Origin: CAYYFV01 sp965660075
Lineage (GTDB): Bacteria > Patescibacteriota > Gracilibacteria > UBA1369 > GCA-2718715
DNA length: 64,000 bases
Direction of reading: 5' to 3'
NCBI GenBank assembly: GCA_965660075.1
Contig: CBFHYO010000065.1
Coordinates: 1-64,000, forward strand
The notes under the pieces are model-generated. The model saw nothing but the letters and a program-made list of their open reading frames with translations. It was not told the origin of the DNA and made no database searches. The translations under genes were made by a program, and so were the position numbers. Of this stretch, positions 41,651-50,590 are shown one piece after another; the stretch's first letter is position 1, and every line of letters begins with the position of its first letter.

Positions 41651-42238
41651 ATGGAAATTAAATTTTTAAACGCTGATACTCTTAATATCAAAACAAAAGA
41701 GGTGAACATTCTTTTGGATCCAAGCATGGATGAATTAAAAGCTAATAAAGCTGATATAGCTATTACAACTACAGATAAATTCGATATTGCGAAAAGTGAC
41801 ATTTTAAAATTCGACTGGCCTGGAGAATACGAAGCAAAAAATGTTTTGGTTAAATCGATTGCTACAGAAGATCAAAACAAACAAGAAGTTCGAATTGTAA
41901 CTATGGAAATAGACGGTGTAAATACAGCTTACATTGGGTCTATTGATACTATCCCAAGTAACAAAAAATTGTTTGAAGAACTTTCAATAGTAGAAGTTTT
42001 AATTTTAAATTCAAACCTTAGTAGTAAACAAAGTTTAGAAATAATTGAAGAAATAGAACCAAAAATTGTTGTATTAGCAGCAAATAATTCACACGTTGAT
42101 GAAAGTGGAGTTTCTATATTTGAAAAAATACGTAAGGAAATTGGTAAATTAGAATCTGAAATTGAAGAAAAAACTGTTATCAAAATTGATCCAGACGCTT
42201 TGGATTCTCAAATAGAATACAAGTTTATTTCTATTTAA
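41651..42238 (+). CDS. MBL-fold-like protein (Lactamase_B_3 type) without zinc motif
   Basis: The 195-residue protein follows the UlaG-like/Lactamase_B_3 pattern: IKFLNADTLNIKT, ILLDPS, KADIAITTTDKFD where HxHxDH would be expected, FDWPGEYEAKNVLVKSIA, AYIGSID, VLILNS and PKIVVLAANNS. The HxHxDH histidines are absent (TTTDKFD), so it cannot bind zinc in the normal way and is probably structural or regulatory. It precedes tRNA-Arg by 14 bases. Confidence 0.65.
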   Translation: MEIKFLNADTLNIKTKEVNILLDPSMDELKANKADIAITTTDKFDIAKSDILKFDWPGEYEAKNVLVKSIATEDQNKQEVRIVTMEIDGVNTAYIGSIDTIPSNKKLFEELSIVEVLILNSNLSSKQSLEIIEEIEPKIVVLAANNSHVDESGVSIFEKIRKEIGKLESEIEEKTVIKIDPDALDSQIEYKFISI

Positions 42239-42252
42239 ATTAGCGGATAAAC

Positions 42253-42327
42253 GTCCTCATAGTTCAATGGATAGAACGAAAGCCTCCTAAGCTTTAGATT
42301 CAGGTTCGATTCCTGATGGGGACACCA
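42253..42327 (+). tRNA. tRNA-Arg (CCT), CCA encoded
   Basis: Acceptor GTCCTCA/TGGGGAC (one T-G), anticodon arm AAAGC-CTCCTAA-GCTTT with CCT, T arm CAGG-TTCGATT-CCTG, discriminator A, CCA encoded. Confidence 0.95.
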
Positions 42328-42640
42328 GTTCGTTCGTCGGCTTCGGTCCGAAAACACTCGATACTCTTTCAAGCATCTCGTGATTCTCCCTTGCCTCCTC
42401 TCTCACCAGAAACGGGGCTTTTTTTTAATTAAGTTTGTTTTAAAGACTATGTCTGAACACAATTCGTTTGTCTAGCTTTACTCCAAAAACTCACGTCTCT
42501 TTATTTGAGCATCTCGTGATTCTCATATGCCTCCTCTCTCACCAGAAACGGGGCTTTTTTTTAATGGGCACAAAAATACGTCTGAACACAATTCGTTTAT
42601 TCAGCTTTAATCCAAAAAACTTTCGCAAATCTAGAATAAG
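42328..42640 (+). repeat. degenerate tandem repeat of about 130-136 bp behind tRNA-Arg
   Basis: This 319-base gene-free stretch holds two nearly complete and one truncated copy of a unit. The best-conserved part is GCATCTCGTGATTCTC, a short variable piece, GCCTCCTCTCTCACCAGAAA and ACGGGGC plus eight Ts, starting at 42373 and 42509 (offset 136). A second block, TTCGTT..TC..GCTT....CC.AAAA, occurs after the tRNA and twice more (about 42329, 42463, 42592). Each full unit ends in a terminator-like GCCTC/GGGGC hairpin with T8. Confidence 0.85.
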
Positions 42641-42646
42641 CCATTT

Positions 42647-43549
42647 TTAGTTGCGGTCGTTGAGTTCTAAGAATGTGAAGGTCCAAACTGCCTGCGTGAA
42701 AATACGAAGAGCTCCTCCAAGCTTTCCAATAAAATACAAAAACAATGCGGTTATTATATAAATTAGCGCTAGCTTGTATTGCATTAAATTTAAAGCTGTT
42801 AGAGCAGTTACAATATAGCTAAATAGAATTGGAATCAGGACCACAATAACAAGGTTGAGCAAAATTCGAAGACCTATAAGTGCTAGTAAGAAAAGGATTA
42901 GTACAGTTTCTTTAAGGTTTTCAAGCACTAGGCTTGAAGATTTTTTAAGACTGGTAAATACATCTTCCCCATCTATAACAATGTAATTTTCTGCATAGGT
43001 AAACAAAAAACTAAATATCAAACCAATCAGAAATAAAAGTATTAAAAATGGCGCAAAAAGTTTGAGTGCATCTGGGGTAAGATAAATATAAATATAACCT
43101 GCAACTCTTAGGATAGTGAAAGAAGAAAAAGCAAACAAAACACCGTGATACTCTGTAAGTTTAACAAAATTCAACCATCCATATTTGATACCAGATGAGA
43201 GTTTAACTGGTTCCTGATTGTACTTTTTGGCAATAATTTGAATAGATGCACCTTCGCAGAAAATTGGTAGAAATAACTCTAAGACAAACACAACCAATCC
43301 TCCGCCCATTAAAATCCAAAACAAATCTGGATTTGTTTGAAAAGTGTTTTTAACAAAACCTATTAAATCTTCATATAAGTGAATGTCTGCTCGTCCGGCT
43401 TTGGTTAGAACACTTGTAGACTGAAAAATAAGGACTAGCATGGTCGATGCTGTTGCAAATATTGCTGGCCAGAAAGCGTAGTATGTGACTAGCTTTTTGT
43501 TTGAGAGGGTAAAGTCCCAAGCTTGCGATATTAGCTTTTTATAATTCAT
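42647..43549 (-). CDS. polytopic membrane protein, hypothetical
   Basis: I choose the ATG at 43547-43549 (MNYKKLISQAWDF) over a TTG 12 bases upstream. About 300 residues with five or six membrane helices and a short amphipathic start. Long aliphatic helices rich in Leu, Ile and Val, with few charged residues between them, look like small-molecule or lipid-handling permease-like proteins of reduced genomes, but I can name no family. It converges with the tRNA-Arg repeat block. Confidence 0.6.
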   Translation of the reverse strand: MNYKKLISQAWDFTLSNKKLVTYYAFWPAIFATASTMLVLIFQSTSVLTKAGRADIHLYEDLIGFVKNTFQTNPDLFWILMGGGLVVFVLELFLPIFCEGASIQIIAKKYNQEPVKLSSGIKYGWLNFVKLTEYHGVLFAFSSFTILRVAGYIYIYLTPDALKLFAPFLILLFLIGLIFSFLFTYAENYIVIDGEDVFTSLKKSSSLVLENLKETVLILFLLALIGLRILLNLVIVVLIPILFSYIVTALTALNLMQYKLALIYIITALFLYFIGKLGGALRIFTQAVWTFTFLELNDRN

Positions 43550-43600
43550 GAAAATTCTCAAATTTAGGTTTAATATAACAGGTGTATTGTTGATTTGAAA

Positions 43601-43629
43601 TTGTCACAAGCGGATTTTTATGCTATACT
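43601..43629 (+). promoter_or_regulatory. corA promoter, leaderless geometry
   Basis: TTGTCA (43601-43606), 17-base spacer, TATACT (43624-43629). The ATG starts at 43636, 7 bases after the -10, so the expected transcription start coincides with the start codon. Confidence 0.65.
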
Positions 43630-43635
43630 AAGAGC

Positions 43636-44556
43636 ATGAAAACAGAAATGCAAACTATCAACGGTCATAATATCAAATGGGTTAATATTCCAAACCCATC
43701 AACAGATGATATTAATTTACTTGAAAAAGAGTATAAATTTCACCATTTAGATCTAGAAGACTGCCTTACAGAAAACCAAAGGGCGAAAATAGATCGATAT
43801 GATGATTATACTTTCTTGATTTTGCATCTGCCTACTTTGCATAAAAAAACTAAAAGAATTGTCTACAAGGAGATTGATATTTTTATTTCAAACGATTTTT
43901 TGATTTGCTTGCATGAAGACCATGGTTTTTTGAATGACATTTTTGATTCTGCTCAAAACAACGACATTGTTGCTAATGATTATATGGCTAGTGGACCTGG
44001 GTATCTTTTATACAAAATTCTGAACCAAATGTTTGAGGATTTGTTTAAGATAGTTGATGATTTATCTCGTGAAGTTAATAAAATTGAAAAGGAAGTTTTT
44101 CAAACAGAAAACAATCGCGATATGCTAAAAGATATCTTGCTATTAAAAAAAGACATTATCAATTTTAGAAGAATTATTTTACCACAAAGAACTATCATTG
44201 CTCAGTTAGAACACATGACATTCTCTAATCGAGATGATGATCTAGAAGTCTATTTTGATAATGTGGTAGATAAAATCGAAAAGATTTTTGCGACTCTGGA
44301 AAACTTATATGAACTGGTCGAAAGTTTGCATCAAACAAATGAGTCGATTATTTTTCACAATACAAACAATGTTATTAAGGTATTAACTGTGTTCTCGGTT
44401 GTAATGTTGCCGCTAACTTTTGTGACTGGTTTTTATGGGATGAATGTCGCCTTGCCACTTCAGAATTCGGAGAATTCAGTTATGTGGATTGTGTTTTTCA
44501 TGCTTACAATCCTTGGTTCTATGCTTGGATATTTTAAATATAAAGATTGGATTTAA
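43636..44556 (+). CDS. corA: CorA-family magnesium/cobalt transporter
   Basis: CorA is a homopentameric Mg2+ channel. The 306-residue protein has a cytoplasmic N-terminal domain (about 1-240) with the long stalk helix, and two C-terminal membrane helices. The pore motif YGMN is present (FVTGFYGMNVALP), and HHLDLEDCLTENQRAKIDRYD and FLILHLP are typical. Promoter geometry suggests a leaderless mRNA. rpsO follows with its own promoter. Confidence 0.93.
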   Translation: MKTEMQTINGHNIKWVNIPNPSTDDINLLEKEYKFHHLDLEDCLTENQRAKIDRYDDYTFLILHLPTLHKKTKRIVYKEIDIFISNDFLICLHEDHGFLNDIFDSAQNNDIVANDYMASGPGYLLYKILNQMFEDLFKIVDDLSREVNKIEKEVFQTENNRDMLKDILLLKKDIINFRRIILPQRTIIAQLEHMTFSNRDDDLEVYFDNVVDKIEKIFATLENLYELVESLHQTNESIIFHNTNNVIKVLTVFSVVMLPLTFVTGFYGMNVALPLQNSENSVMWIVFFMLTILGSMLGYFKYKDWI

Positions 44557-44575
44557 TAATTTAAAAGTTTTTCTA

Positions 44576-44604
44576 TTGCCAAAATTTGGGTTATATGCTA
44601 GATT
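44576..44604 (+). promoter_or_regulatory. rpsO promoter
   Basis: TTGCCA (44576-44581), 17-base spacer, TAGATT (44599-44604), 30 bases before the ATG. Confidence 0.5.
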
Positions 44605-44633
44605 GGTTACGCTTTTAATAATGAATATTAAAT

Positions 44634-44897
44634 ATGAACGGCCAAAAGAAAAAAGTTATAATGGGTAAATACGGAACTCATTCAAATGACACTGGTTCAT
44701 CTGTTGTACAAGTTGCTATTTTAACTCAAAGAATTGTAGAGTTATCAGACCATTTAAAACAACATCCTAAAGACAAAGATTCTAGACGTGGATTGTTAGG
44801 TTTAGTTGCTAAAAGAAGAAGACATCTAAACTACCTTAAGTTTAATAACGAAGAAGCTTATAAAAAGCTTACAGAAGAATTAACTTTGAAAAGCTAA
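44634..44897 (+). CDS. rpsO: 30S ribosomal protein S15
   Basis: S15 binds 16S rRNA helices 20-22 early in 30S assembly. The 87-residue protein shows GTHSNDTGSSVVQVAILT, a leading basic helix, HLKQHPKDKDSRRGLLGLVAKRRR and LNYLKFNNEEAYKKL. The ATG at 44634 keeps the full N-terminal helix. It is followed by a strong terminator and then pnp, the same order as in most bacteria. No Shine-Dalgarno precedes it. Confidence 0.97.
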   Translation: MNGQKKKVIMGKYGTHSNDTGSSVVQVAILTQRIVELSDHLKQHPKDKDSRRGLLGLVAKRRRHLNYLKFNNEEAYKKLTEELTLKS

Positions 44898-44905
44898 AAA
44901 ATTAG

Positions 44906-44938
44906 CCCTCACGAATTGTGAGGGTTTCTTTTTTTTTA
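44906..44938 (+). terminator. intrinsic terminator between rpsO and pnp
   Basis: CCCTCAC-GAATT-GTGAGGG, a 7-bp stem, followed by TTTCTTTTTTTTT. Read-through to pnp may be partial, as in other bacteria. Confidence 0.85.
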
Positions 44939-44982
44939 GAAATAAATATACTATTACAGAAGAAATTATAAAAAAATAAAAT

Positions 44983-47094
44983 ATGACATATTTCAGAGAA
45001 GCCCAAGAAATCAGAGTAGAGGTTTTTGGGAAAGAGTTCGTGATGCGAACAAATGACTACGCCTACCAAGCAGACGGTAATGCAACTGTCGCATGTGGCG
45101 ACACAATTTTACTTGCAACTGCTGGAATGGGTGATGCCCGTGCAGATGCTGGATTTTTTCCACTTATGGTAGATTTTCAAGAAAGATATTCTGCTGCTGG
45201 GAAATTAAAACACTCAAAAGTAAATAAAAGAGAAGGTAGACCTTCTGACCAAGCAATTTTAAATTCGAGAATTATTGACAGACCTATCCGTCCCCTATTT
45301 CCAAAAGGAATGGTGAACGATGTTCAACTAATTATTTCGCCATTAGCTTACGACAAAACACACGAAATGTCGGCTATGGGTATTACAGCTGCATCGCTTG
45401 CATTAGTACTTTCTGGTATGCCATTTGATGGTCCTGCTGCAGGTGTAAGAATGGGGTTAATAGATGGTGAACTAGTTGTTAACCCAACTTTAGACCAATT
45501 AGAAAATTCTGCACTAGACTTAGTGGTTGCTGGTACTGCAAATGCAATTACAATGGTAGAATCTCGAGCAGACGAAGTACCTTTCGATAAAATGTTAGAG
45601 GCTTTAGAAATGGCTTTTGAGGCAATTCAAAAACTATGTGCTGCTCAATTAGAACTGGCTGCAAAAATTGATATCGAGAAAAAAGAACCAACTCTAAATT
45701 TACCAGATGAAAACCTTGTAAGTATTGTGGAATCTAAAGTTGATTACGATGCAATTCTTGCTATTCGTGGTTTAACTAAAAAAGAACTCAAGAAACAAAT
45801 CAAAGAACAAATTACGCTACTTCAAGAAAGACTTGCTTCTGAAATAGAAGAACACGATATTTCTTTTGGATTAATTCATGATGTTTTCCAAAAACACTTA
45901 GAAAAAGCAATGCGACAAAACATTATCGATAACGATATTCGTATCGATGGTCGTGACGCTAAAAAAGTTCGTGACTTACGAGTAAACGTAGGTGTTCTAC
46001 CTCGTGTACATGGTACTGGTTTATTCCAACGTGGAGAAACACAAGTTCTATCGACTGTAACATTGGCTGGACCATCATCTAAATTATTAGTTGAAACTAT
46101 GCAAGAAGATGGCGAAAGACGTTACATGCACCATTATAACTTCCCTCCTTACTCTGTAGGAGATGTAAAACCACTTCGTGGAACATCACGACGTGAAATT
46201 GGTCATGGTAACTTAGCCGAACGTGCTTTACTTGCTGTATTACCATCTGAAGAAGAATTTGGATACACTGTACGTGTAGTGAGTGACGTAATGACTTGTA
46301 ATGGTTCGTCTTCTATGGCTTCTGTTTGTGGTTCTACTTTGAGTCTTATGGATGCAGGTGTGCCAATTAAAAAACCTGTTTCTGGGATTGCTATGGGTCT
46401 TGTAACTAATAAAAACGGTTACAGAATTCTTTCTGATATTCAAGGGATGGAAGACGGCTGTGGAGATATGGACTTTAAAGTAACTGCAACAGATACTGGT
46501 ATTACTGCACTGCAAATGGATATCAAACTTAAAGGTTTAGATATGAACTTACTAAAAGAAGCTCTAAATCAAGCTAAAGAAGGTTTAGACACAATTATGT
46601 CTGCGATGATGGATGTTATTTCTGCTCCGCGTGAACAATTGTCTGAATATGCTCCGATTATCGAAACAATCAAAATTAATCCTGATTATATTCGTGATGT
46701 TATTGGTAAGGGTGGTGAAACTATCCAAAGAATTACTGCCGAAACTGAAACAGAAATTTCTATTGAACAAGATGGTTCTGTTGTTATTACAGCTCCAGAC
46801 CGTGAAGCTTTCCAAAAAGCAGAGGCACAAATTATGCTTATTGCTTTTGAACCAGAAGCTGGTGAAATTTTTGAAGCAAAAGTAGAAAGAGTAGAAGCCT
46901 ATGGCGCATTTGTAGAGTTTGCACCTGGTCGTTCTGGTTTAGTTCATGTATCTAAATTTGCACCTGAAAGAATTGAAAACCTTGCTGACTTTGTAACTGT
47001 AGGAGATACTATTAAAGTACGCCTGCTTGAAAAAGATCGTGAAGGTCGATACAACCTAAGTCATAAGGAATTCTTTAAGAAAAAGGACGCTTAG
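44983..47094 (+). CDS. pnp: polyribonucleotide nucleotidyltransferase (PNPase)
   Basis: PNPase is a trimeric phosphorolytic 3'-5' exoribonuclease. Two RNase PH-like repeats are present: the first (GDTILLATAGMGD, YSAAGKLKHSKVNKREGRPS, SRIIDRPIRPLFPKG), the second (GRDAKKVRDLRVNVGVLPRV, GETQVLSTVTLA, LRGTSRREIGHGNLAERAL, AIAMGLV-like block and the catalytic DIQGMEDGCGDMDFKV). A KH domain (DVIGKGGETIQRIT) and a C-terminal S1 domain (FEAKVERVEAYGAFVEFAPG) follow. 703 residues, complete. Confidence 0.98.
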   Translation: MTYFREAQEIRVEVFGKEFVMRTNDYAYQADGNATVACGDTILLATAGMGDARADAGFFPLMVDFQERYSAAGKLKHSKVNKREGRPSDQAILNSRIIDRPIRPLFPKGMVNDVQLIISPLAYDKTHEMSAMGITAASLALVLSGMPFDGPAAGVRMGLIDGELVVNPTLDQLENSALDLVVAGTANAITMVESRADEVPFDKMLEALEMAFEAIQKLCAAQLELAAKIDIEKKEPTLNLPDENLVSIVESKVDYDAILAIRGLTKKELKKQIKEQITLLQERLASEIEEHDISFGLIHDVFQKHLEKAMRQNIIDNDIRIDGRDAKKVRDLRVNVGVLPRVHGTGLFQRGETQVLSTVTLAGPSSKLLVETMQEDGERRYMHHYNFPPYSVGDVKPLRGTSRREIGHGNLAERALLAVLPSEEEFGYTVRVVSDVMTCNGSSSMASVCGSTLSLMDAGVPIKKPVSGIAMGLVTNKNGYRILSDIQGMEDGCGDMDFKVTATDTGITALQMDIKLKGLDMNLLKEALNQAKEGLDTIMSAMMDVISAPREQLSEYAPIIETIKINPDYIRDVIGKGGETIQRITAETETEISIEQDGSVVITAPDREAFQKAEAQIMLIAFEPEAGEIFEAKVERVEAYGAFVEFAPGRSGLVHVSKFAPERIENLADFVTVGDTIKVRLLEKDREGRYNLSHKEFFKKKDA

Positions 47095-47119
47095 TTTTGG
47101 GTTTTATAATAACTTTCAA

Positions 47120-47145
47120 CCACTACTGTCTCGGTAGTGGTTTTT
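47120..47145 (+). terminator. terminator after pnp
   Basis: CCACTAC-tgtctcg-GTAGTGG followed by TTTTTAT. The right end touches the stop region of the convergent uppP. Confidence 0.8.
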
Positions 47146-47920
47146 ATATAAGCAATAACGTTGCTAGTCCAAATAAATAATATGCAAAGGCACTCAATGA
47201 GTGCTTTTTGTATAGCTGCATGAGAAATCGGATTGAAATATAGCCGGCTATTAGTGCAGATAAAAAGCCTGTTGTGAGTGATGCTAGTGGGACCGCGGTA
47301 AAGCCTTCGGATTTAAATAAAAGTGTGTAGACCAGGGCCCCAAGAATGGCAGGGATGGCGATTAAAAATGAAAACTTAGCAGAAATCTCTCTACTTTGGC
47401 CAGTAAGCATACTTGTTGCTAAGGTTGTACCAGAGCGAGATATGCCGGGAAGCATAGCGAAGACTTGTGAGAGTCCGACTAATAGTGCGTAAACAGGGCT
47501 TGGGTACTCAAGTTTGTGTTTGATTTTGGGTGCGAGTTTTTCGGATGCAAGAAAATAAACACCTGTAGCGAGCATGAGGTAGGCTACTGTTTGTGGATTG
47601 TGAATAGACTCGAAAAATTCACCGTAGAGCACGCCTGCAATGACTGCGGGTATCGTTGCTATGACTAATGCTAAAAACAGCTGTAGGCTTGTTTTTTGGC
47701 GTGAGAACATGCCTTTTACAAGGCTGATTAGGTCTGATTTAAAGTACCACACAACTGCAATTAGAGTGGCAAAGTGGATTGTTACATTGAAAGCTAGAAG
47801 TTCTGCTGGTACAAAGCCAAAAAGTGTTTCGGCCAGCACTAGGTGGCCCGATGATGATATGGGAAAAAACTCGGTAATACCTTGTAGGATACCAAGTAGT
47901 AAAGCTTGTAGAATACTCAT
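47144..47920 (-). CDS. uppP: undecaprenyl-diphosphatase UppP (BacA)
   Basis: UppP recycles undecaprenyl pyrophosphate, the lipid carrier of peptidoglycan and glycan precursors. The polytopic 258-residue protein has the signatures GITEFFPISSSGHLVL and MLPGISRSGTTL, with catalytic Glu, Ser and Arg, and about seven to eight membrane helices. It lies 10 bases downstream of the M23 hydrolase gene, so both are probably expressed together as a wall-maintenance unit. Confidence 0.95.
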   Translation of the reverse strand: MSILQALLLGILQGITEFFPISSSGHLVLAETLFGFVPAELLAFNVTIHFATLIAVVWYFKSDLISLVKGMFSRQKTSLQLFLALVIATIPAVIAGVLYGEFFESIHNPQTVAYLMLATGVYFLASEKLAPKIKHKLEYPSPVYALLVGLSQVFAMLPGISRSGTTLATSMLTGQSREISAKFSFLIAIPAILGALVYTLLFKSEGFTAVPLASLTTGFLSALIAGYISIRFLMQLYKKHSLSAFAYYLFGLATLLLI

Positions 47921-47930
47921 GAGTGAGAGG

Positions 47931-49202
47931 TTAAGGCATACATTTGTATGGATTTATTCTAACACCGCCTTTGTGACATTCATAGTGCAAGTGAATACCT
48001 GTAGCACCACGTACACGACCGGTTCGACCCATTCTTGCAATTGGTTGGCCTTTAGCGACCATATCGCCTGGTTTTACGTAAAGTGTTTCGTTGTGGGCGT
48101 AGAGAGTTTTGTAACCGTTTTTGTGGTTGATAATCACATAATTACCATATCCTCCGTTCCATCCATATTTGGCGATTTCAACAACTCCATCAGCTGCTGC
48201 CCAGATTGGTGGTTTTGAAGTATCCGCTATATCTAGAGCGTAGTGAGAACGACTATAACCTTGGGTTACTGCACCAAGAGTTGGTCTTCCCCACTGCCCA
48301 CTCGATGCTGGGGCACGTTTAGAAAGTACCTCAGAGACTACCTTATTTGTGTTGATTGGACTTAATGGTTGAATAGTGAAGTTTTGGATTGAATCAATTT
48401 TTAGCTGTGATGGCATTTGTGCTTGGTTGATTTCATCTGGAGAAGTTTTAGGTTCCGGAAGATTTGGTAGCACAGAGGCATCGATATCGGTTGCTAAATT
48501 TGCTACTTTGGCAGATGTTGGGGTTGGCTGAATAGTGTTATCTACAGATATTCTTTTGGTTACACGAGTTGCACCAGGAATAAACAACTGCGTACCTACA
48601 GATAATGCTTTTGTGTTTACTACGTTGTATTTTTCGATTTCATAAAAATCTACTTTGTACTTGTTAGCAATGGATGAAAGAGTTTCACGCTTGGCTACAG
48701 TGTGTGTTAGACCATCGATTGGTGGAATTGAAAGTTCGTCGCCTGGCTGAACATCGTCTATGTTTACAATTGAGTTTTCGGCAACAATAGTATCTACTGA
48801 TAAACCATAGGCTTTTGCTATGTCTTTAAGAGCTTCGTTCTGTTTGACAGTATGAATTTGAAATTGAATTCTTTCGTCTGATTGAGTTAGATCGAACGGA
48901 TTGTTTTTTACTAAAAATCCTTCTTGTGTGGCAATAATTTGTGATTGATTATAGGCAATATCTTCTTGTGTAAGATACGGATTGTAAGATCCATCTAAGT
49001 CAAAATTACTGGCAATTAATGGTTCTGCTGGAGTTATAGAACTTAGAATCAACAAAATTGAGCAAACTGCAGTGGTTCTTTTAAGTATTGTATGTTCTGG
49101 ATTGGCAATAATATGTTTTCGAGAAAGATGCTTAAGTGTAGATTTATAATTAGATTTTGGTGAATACTTAGATTTCACAAAATTAGCACGAATAAATCTC
49201 AC
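47931..49202 (-). CDS. LysM-M23 peptidoglycan hydrolase (endopeptidase)
   Basis: 423 residues from a GTG start (49200-49202). A long basic N-terminus precedes a membrane helix/signal at about 45-62. Two LysM domains (about 110-155 and 162-205: HTVKQNEALKDIAKAYGLSV and HTVAKRETLSSIANKYKVDF) bind glycan. A linker leads to the C-terminal M23 domain with the zinc ligands in HYALDIAD and HLHYE, and GWNGGYGNYVIINHKNGYKT. It probably cleaves peptide cross-links; FtsE-like ATPase control is possible but unproven. Confidence 0.93.
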   Translation of the reverse strand: MRFIRANFVKSKYSPKSNYKSTLKHLSRKHIIANPEHTILKRTTAVCSILLILSSITPAEPLIASNFDLDGSYNPYLTQEDIAYNQSQIIATQEGFLVKNNPFDLTQSDERIQFQIHTVKQNEALKDIAKAYGLSVDTIVAENSIVNIDDVQPGDELSIPPIDGLTHTVAKRETLSSIANKYKVDFYEIEKYNVVNTKALSVGTQLFIPGATRVTKRISVDNTIQPTPTSAKVANLATDIDASVLPNLPEPKTSPDEINQAQMPSQLKIDSIQNFTIQPLSPINTNKVVSEVLSKRAPASSGQWGRPTLGAVTQGYSRSHYALDIADTSKPPIWAAADGVVEIAKYGWNGGYGNYVIINHKNGYKTLYAHNETLYVKPGDMVAKGQPIARMGRTGRVRGATGIHLHYECHKGGVRINPYKCMP

Positions 49203-49444
49203 ATAACTTGCTTGAATATGAGATAAAATTGGTAAAATTTTACTCTTTTGCCTACGACTATAATGTTTTTTTCTTTTTATAATGGGAAGAGCTCCTTTAA
49301 ACTTGTTACTACGCTAATCTTAATCGCTTCTGAAAATGTAAGATTAAAACATAGGGCAGACATTGCCTTGATAAAGTTCTTGGTGATTGTATATTATAAA
49401 TCAGAAAAATGCAAGTTTATCATTTATTTTACAACCTTTTTAAT

Positions 49445-50590
49445 ATGCGTAAAGCACTACAGTTTTTTATCAGTATTCTAATAGCATCCACTTTAATAGC
49501 TAACATTGGCTTTGCGATAGGGATTGAAGAAATAAAATTTTTGAAAGAAGTAGTCTTCTTGATACTTTTTGCTTTTGCTACAAGATTTGGAAAAATTGAA
49601 TATAAAAGCTGTGCTACTGCCTTTATTGCCTGGGCCTTATTAAGCTATAGCTGGTCAGATTCGAGTCTAAGTAGTTTTATATACGGCTTAAAATACGAAA
49701 TAAGTTTTGTGGGTATTTATTTAATAAGTAAAACCTTTAAACTGCAAGCAAGACAGGTTAAACGCTTAAATAAAACGTTTTTATGGGGCTTTTTAATAAC
49801 AAGTCTTAGCTACTTAGCTATCTATATAATAGATATTGAACTACTCACTAAACTGGGATACAGAATGGACTGGTCGACTTTTATTAAATTAGATGCAACT
49901 GCATTTTGCCAAAAAATCGAAAATTTAAATCTATGTCGTGCACAAGGGTTTTTATCTGGTCCAAATGTTTATGCACTTACAAGCTTGTTTGCGATAGTTA
50001 TTGCTAAATTAATCAACTTTAAAAATCGAAAACTTGTGTATATCGTGGCCCTTTTAAATATTCTCCTAAGCTTTTCTAGATCTGGAGTTCTCGCATTAAT
50101 CGCACTATTAACTTTATATAGATTTGGTGCAAACTTATTAAGCACAAAGTTTTACAAACAACACTGGGTGGTAATTACTGCAGCTTTAGTGGTTTTGATC
50201 GGACTAGTTTTTGGTTTTCGACCAGAATCAAACATGGAACATCTGGCAGCTTTAAAAACTGGAATTGAGAACTTCTTGGCTTCTCCATTTATTGGGCAGG
50301 GTGTTAATTTTAGTGGCCCTGGAAGCAGATTTGGAAGTGAGACTTTTATTCCTGAGAGCTGGATTTTACAAGTTTTAAACAACCTTGGAATTATTGGCCT
50401 GGGTCTTTTTATTGGCTTTGGAGTTGAAGTTTATAAAAAATCGCCAAAGATGATTGGGTACTTTTTGATCGCTTTGCTTATTCCACTTAACGTGTTGCAC
50501 CCCCTGGAAGATGCAGGGTTTGCTTACTTATTTGCCTTGCTTGCGGCTATTAATTCTACTGATTTTTTACAACAGTCTCCAAATGAGTAA
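49445..50590 (+). CDS. O-antigen ligase/polymerase-like membrane protein (Wzy_C type)
   Basis: I choose ATG at 49445 (MRKALQFFISILIAS); the frame opens 12 codons earlier at 49409. About 381 residues with ten or more membrane helices. The Wzy_C-like centre is visible: RAQGFLSGPNVYALTSL, LLSFSRSGVLALIALLTLY and the FIGQGVNFSG / PESWILQVLNNLGIIGL block with the periplasmic loop. Such proteins join or polymerise lipid-linked glycans. The 3' end overlaps murG by 35 bases. Confidence 0.75.
   Translation: MRKALQFFISILIASTLIANIGFAIGIEEIKFLKEVVFLILFAFATRFGKIEYKSCATAFIAWALLSYSWSDSSLSSFIYGLKYEISFVGIYLISKTFKLQARQVKRLNKTFLWGFLITSLSYLAIYIIDIELLTKLGYRMDWSTFIKLDATAFCQKIENLNLCRAQGFLSGPNVYALTSLFAIVIAKLINFKNRKLVYIVALLNILLSFSRSGVLALIALLTLYRFGANLLSTKFYKQHWVVITAALVVLIGLVFGFRPESNMEHLAALKTGIENFLASPFIGQGVNFSGPGSRFGSETFIPESWILQVLNNLGIIGLGLFIGFGVEVYKKSPKMIGYFLIALLIPLNVLHPLEDAGFAYLFALLAAINSTDFLQQSPNE

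Noticed and set aside
42328..42640. CRISPR array
   Set aside because: Repeat units are 130-136 bp with diverged copies and no short uniform repeats or cas genes.
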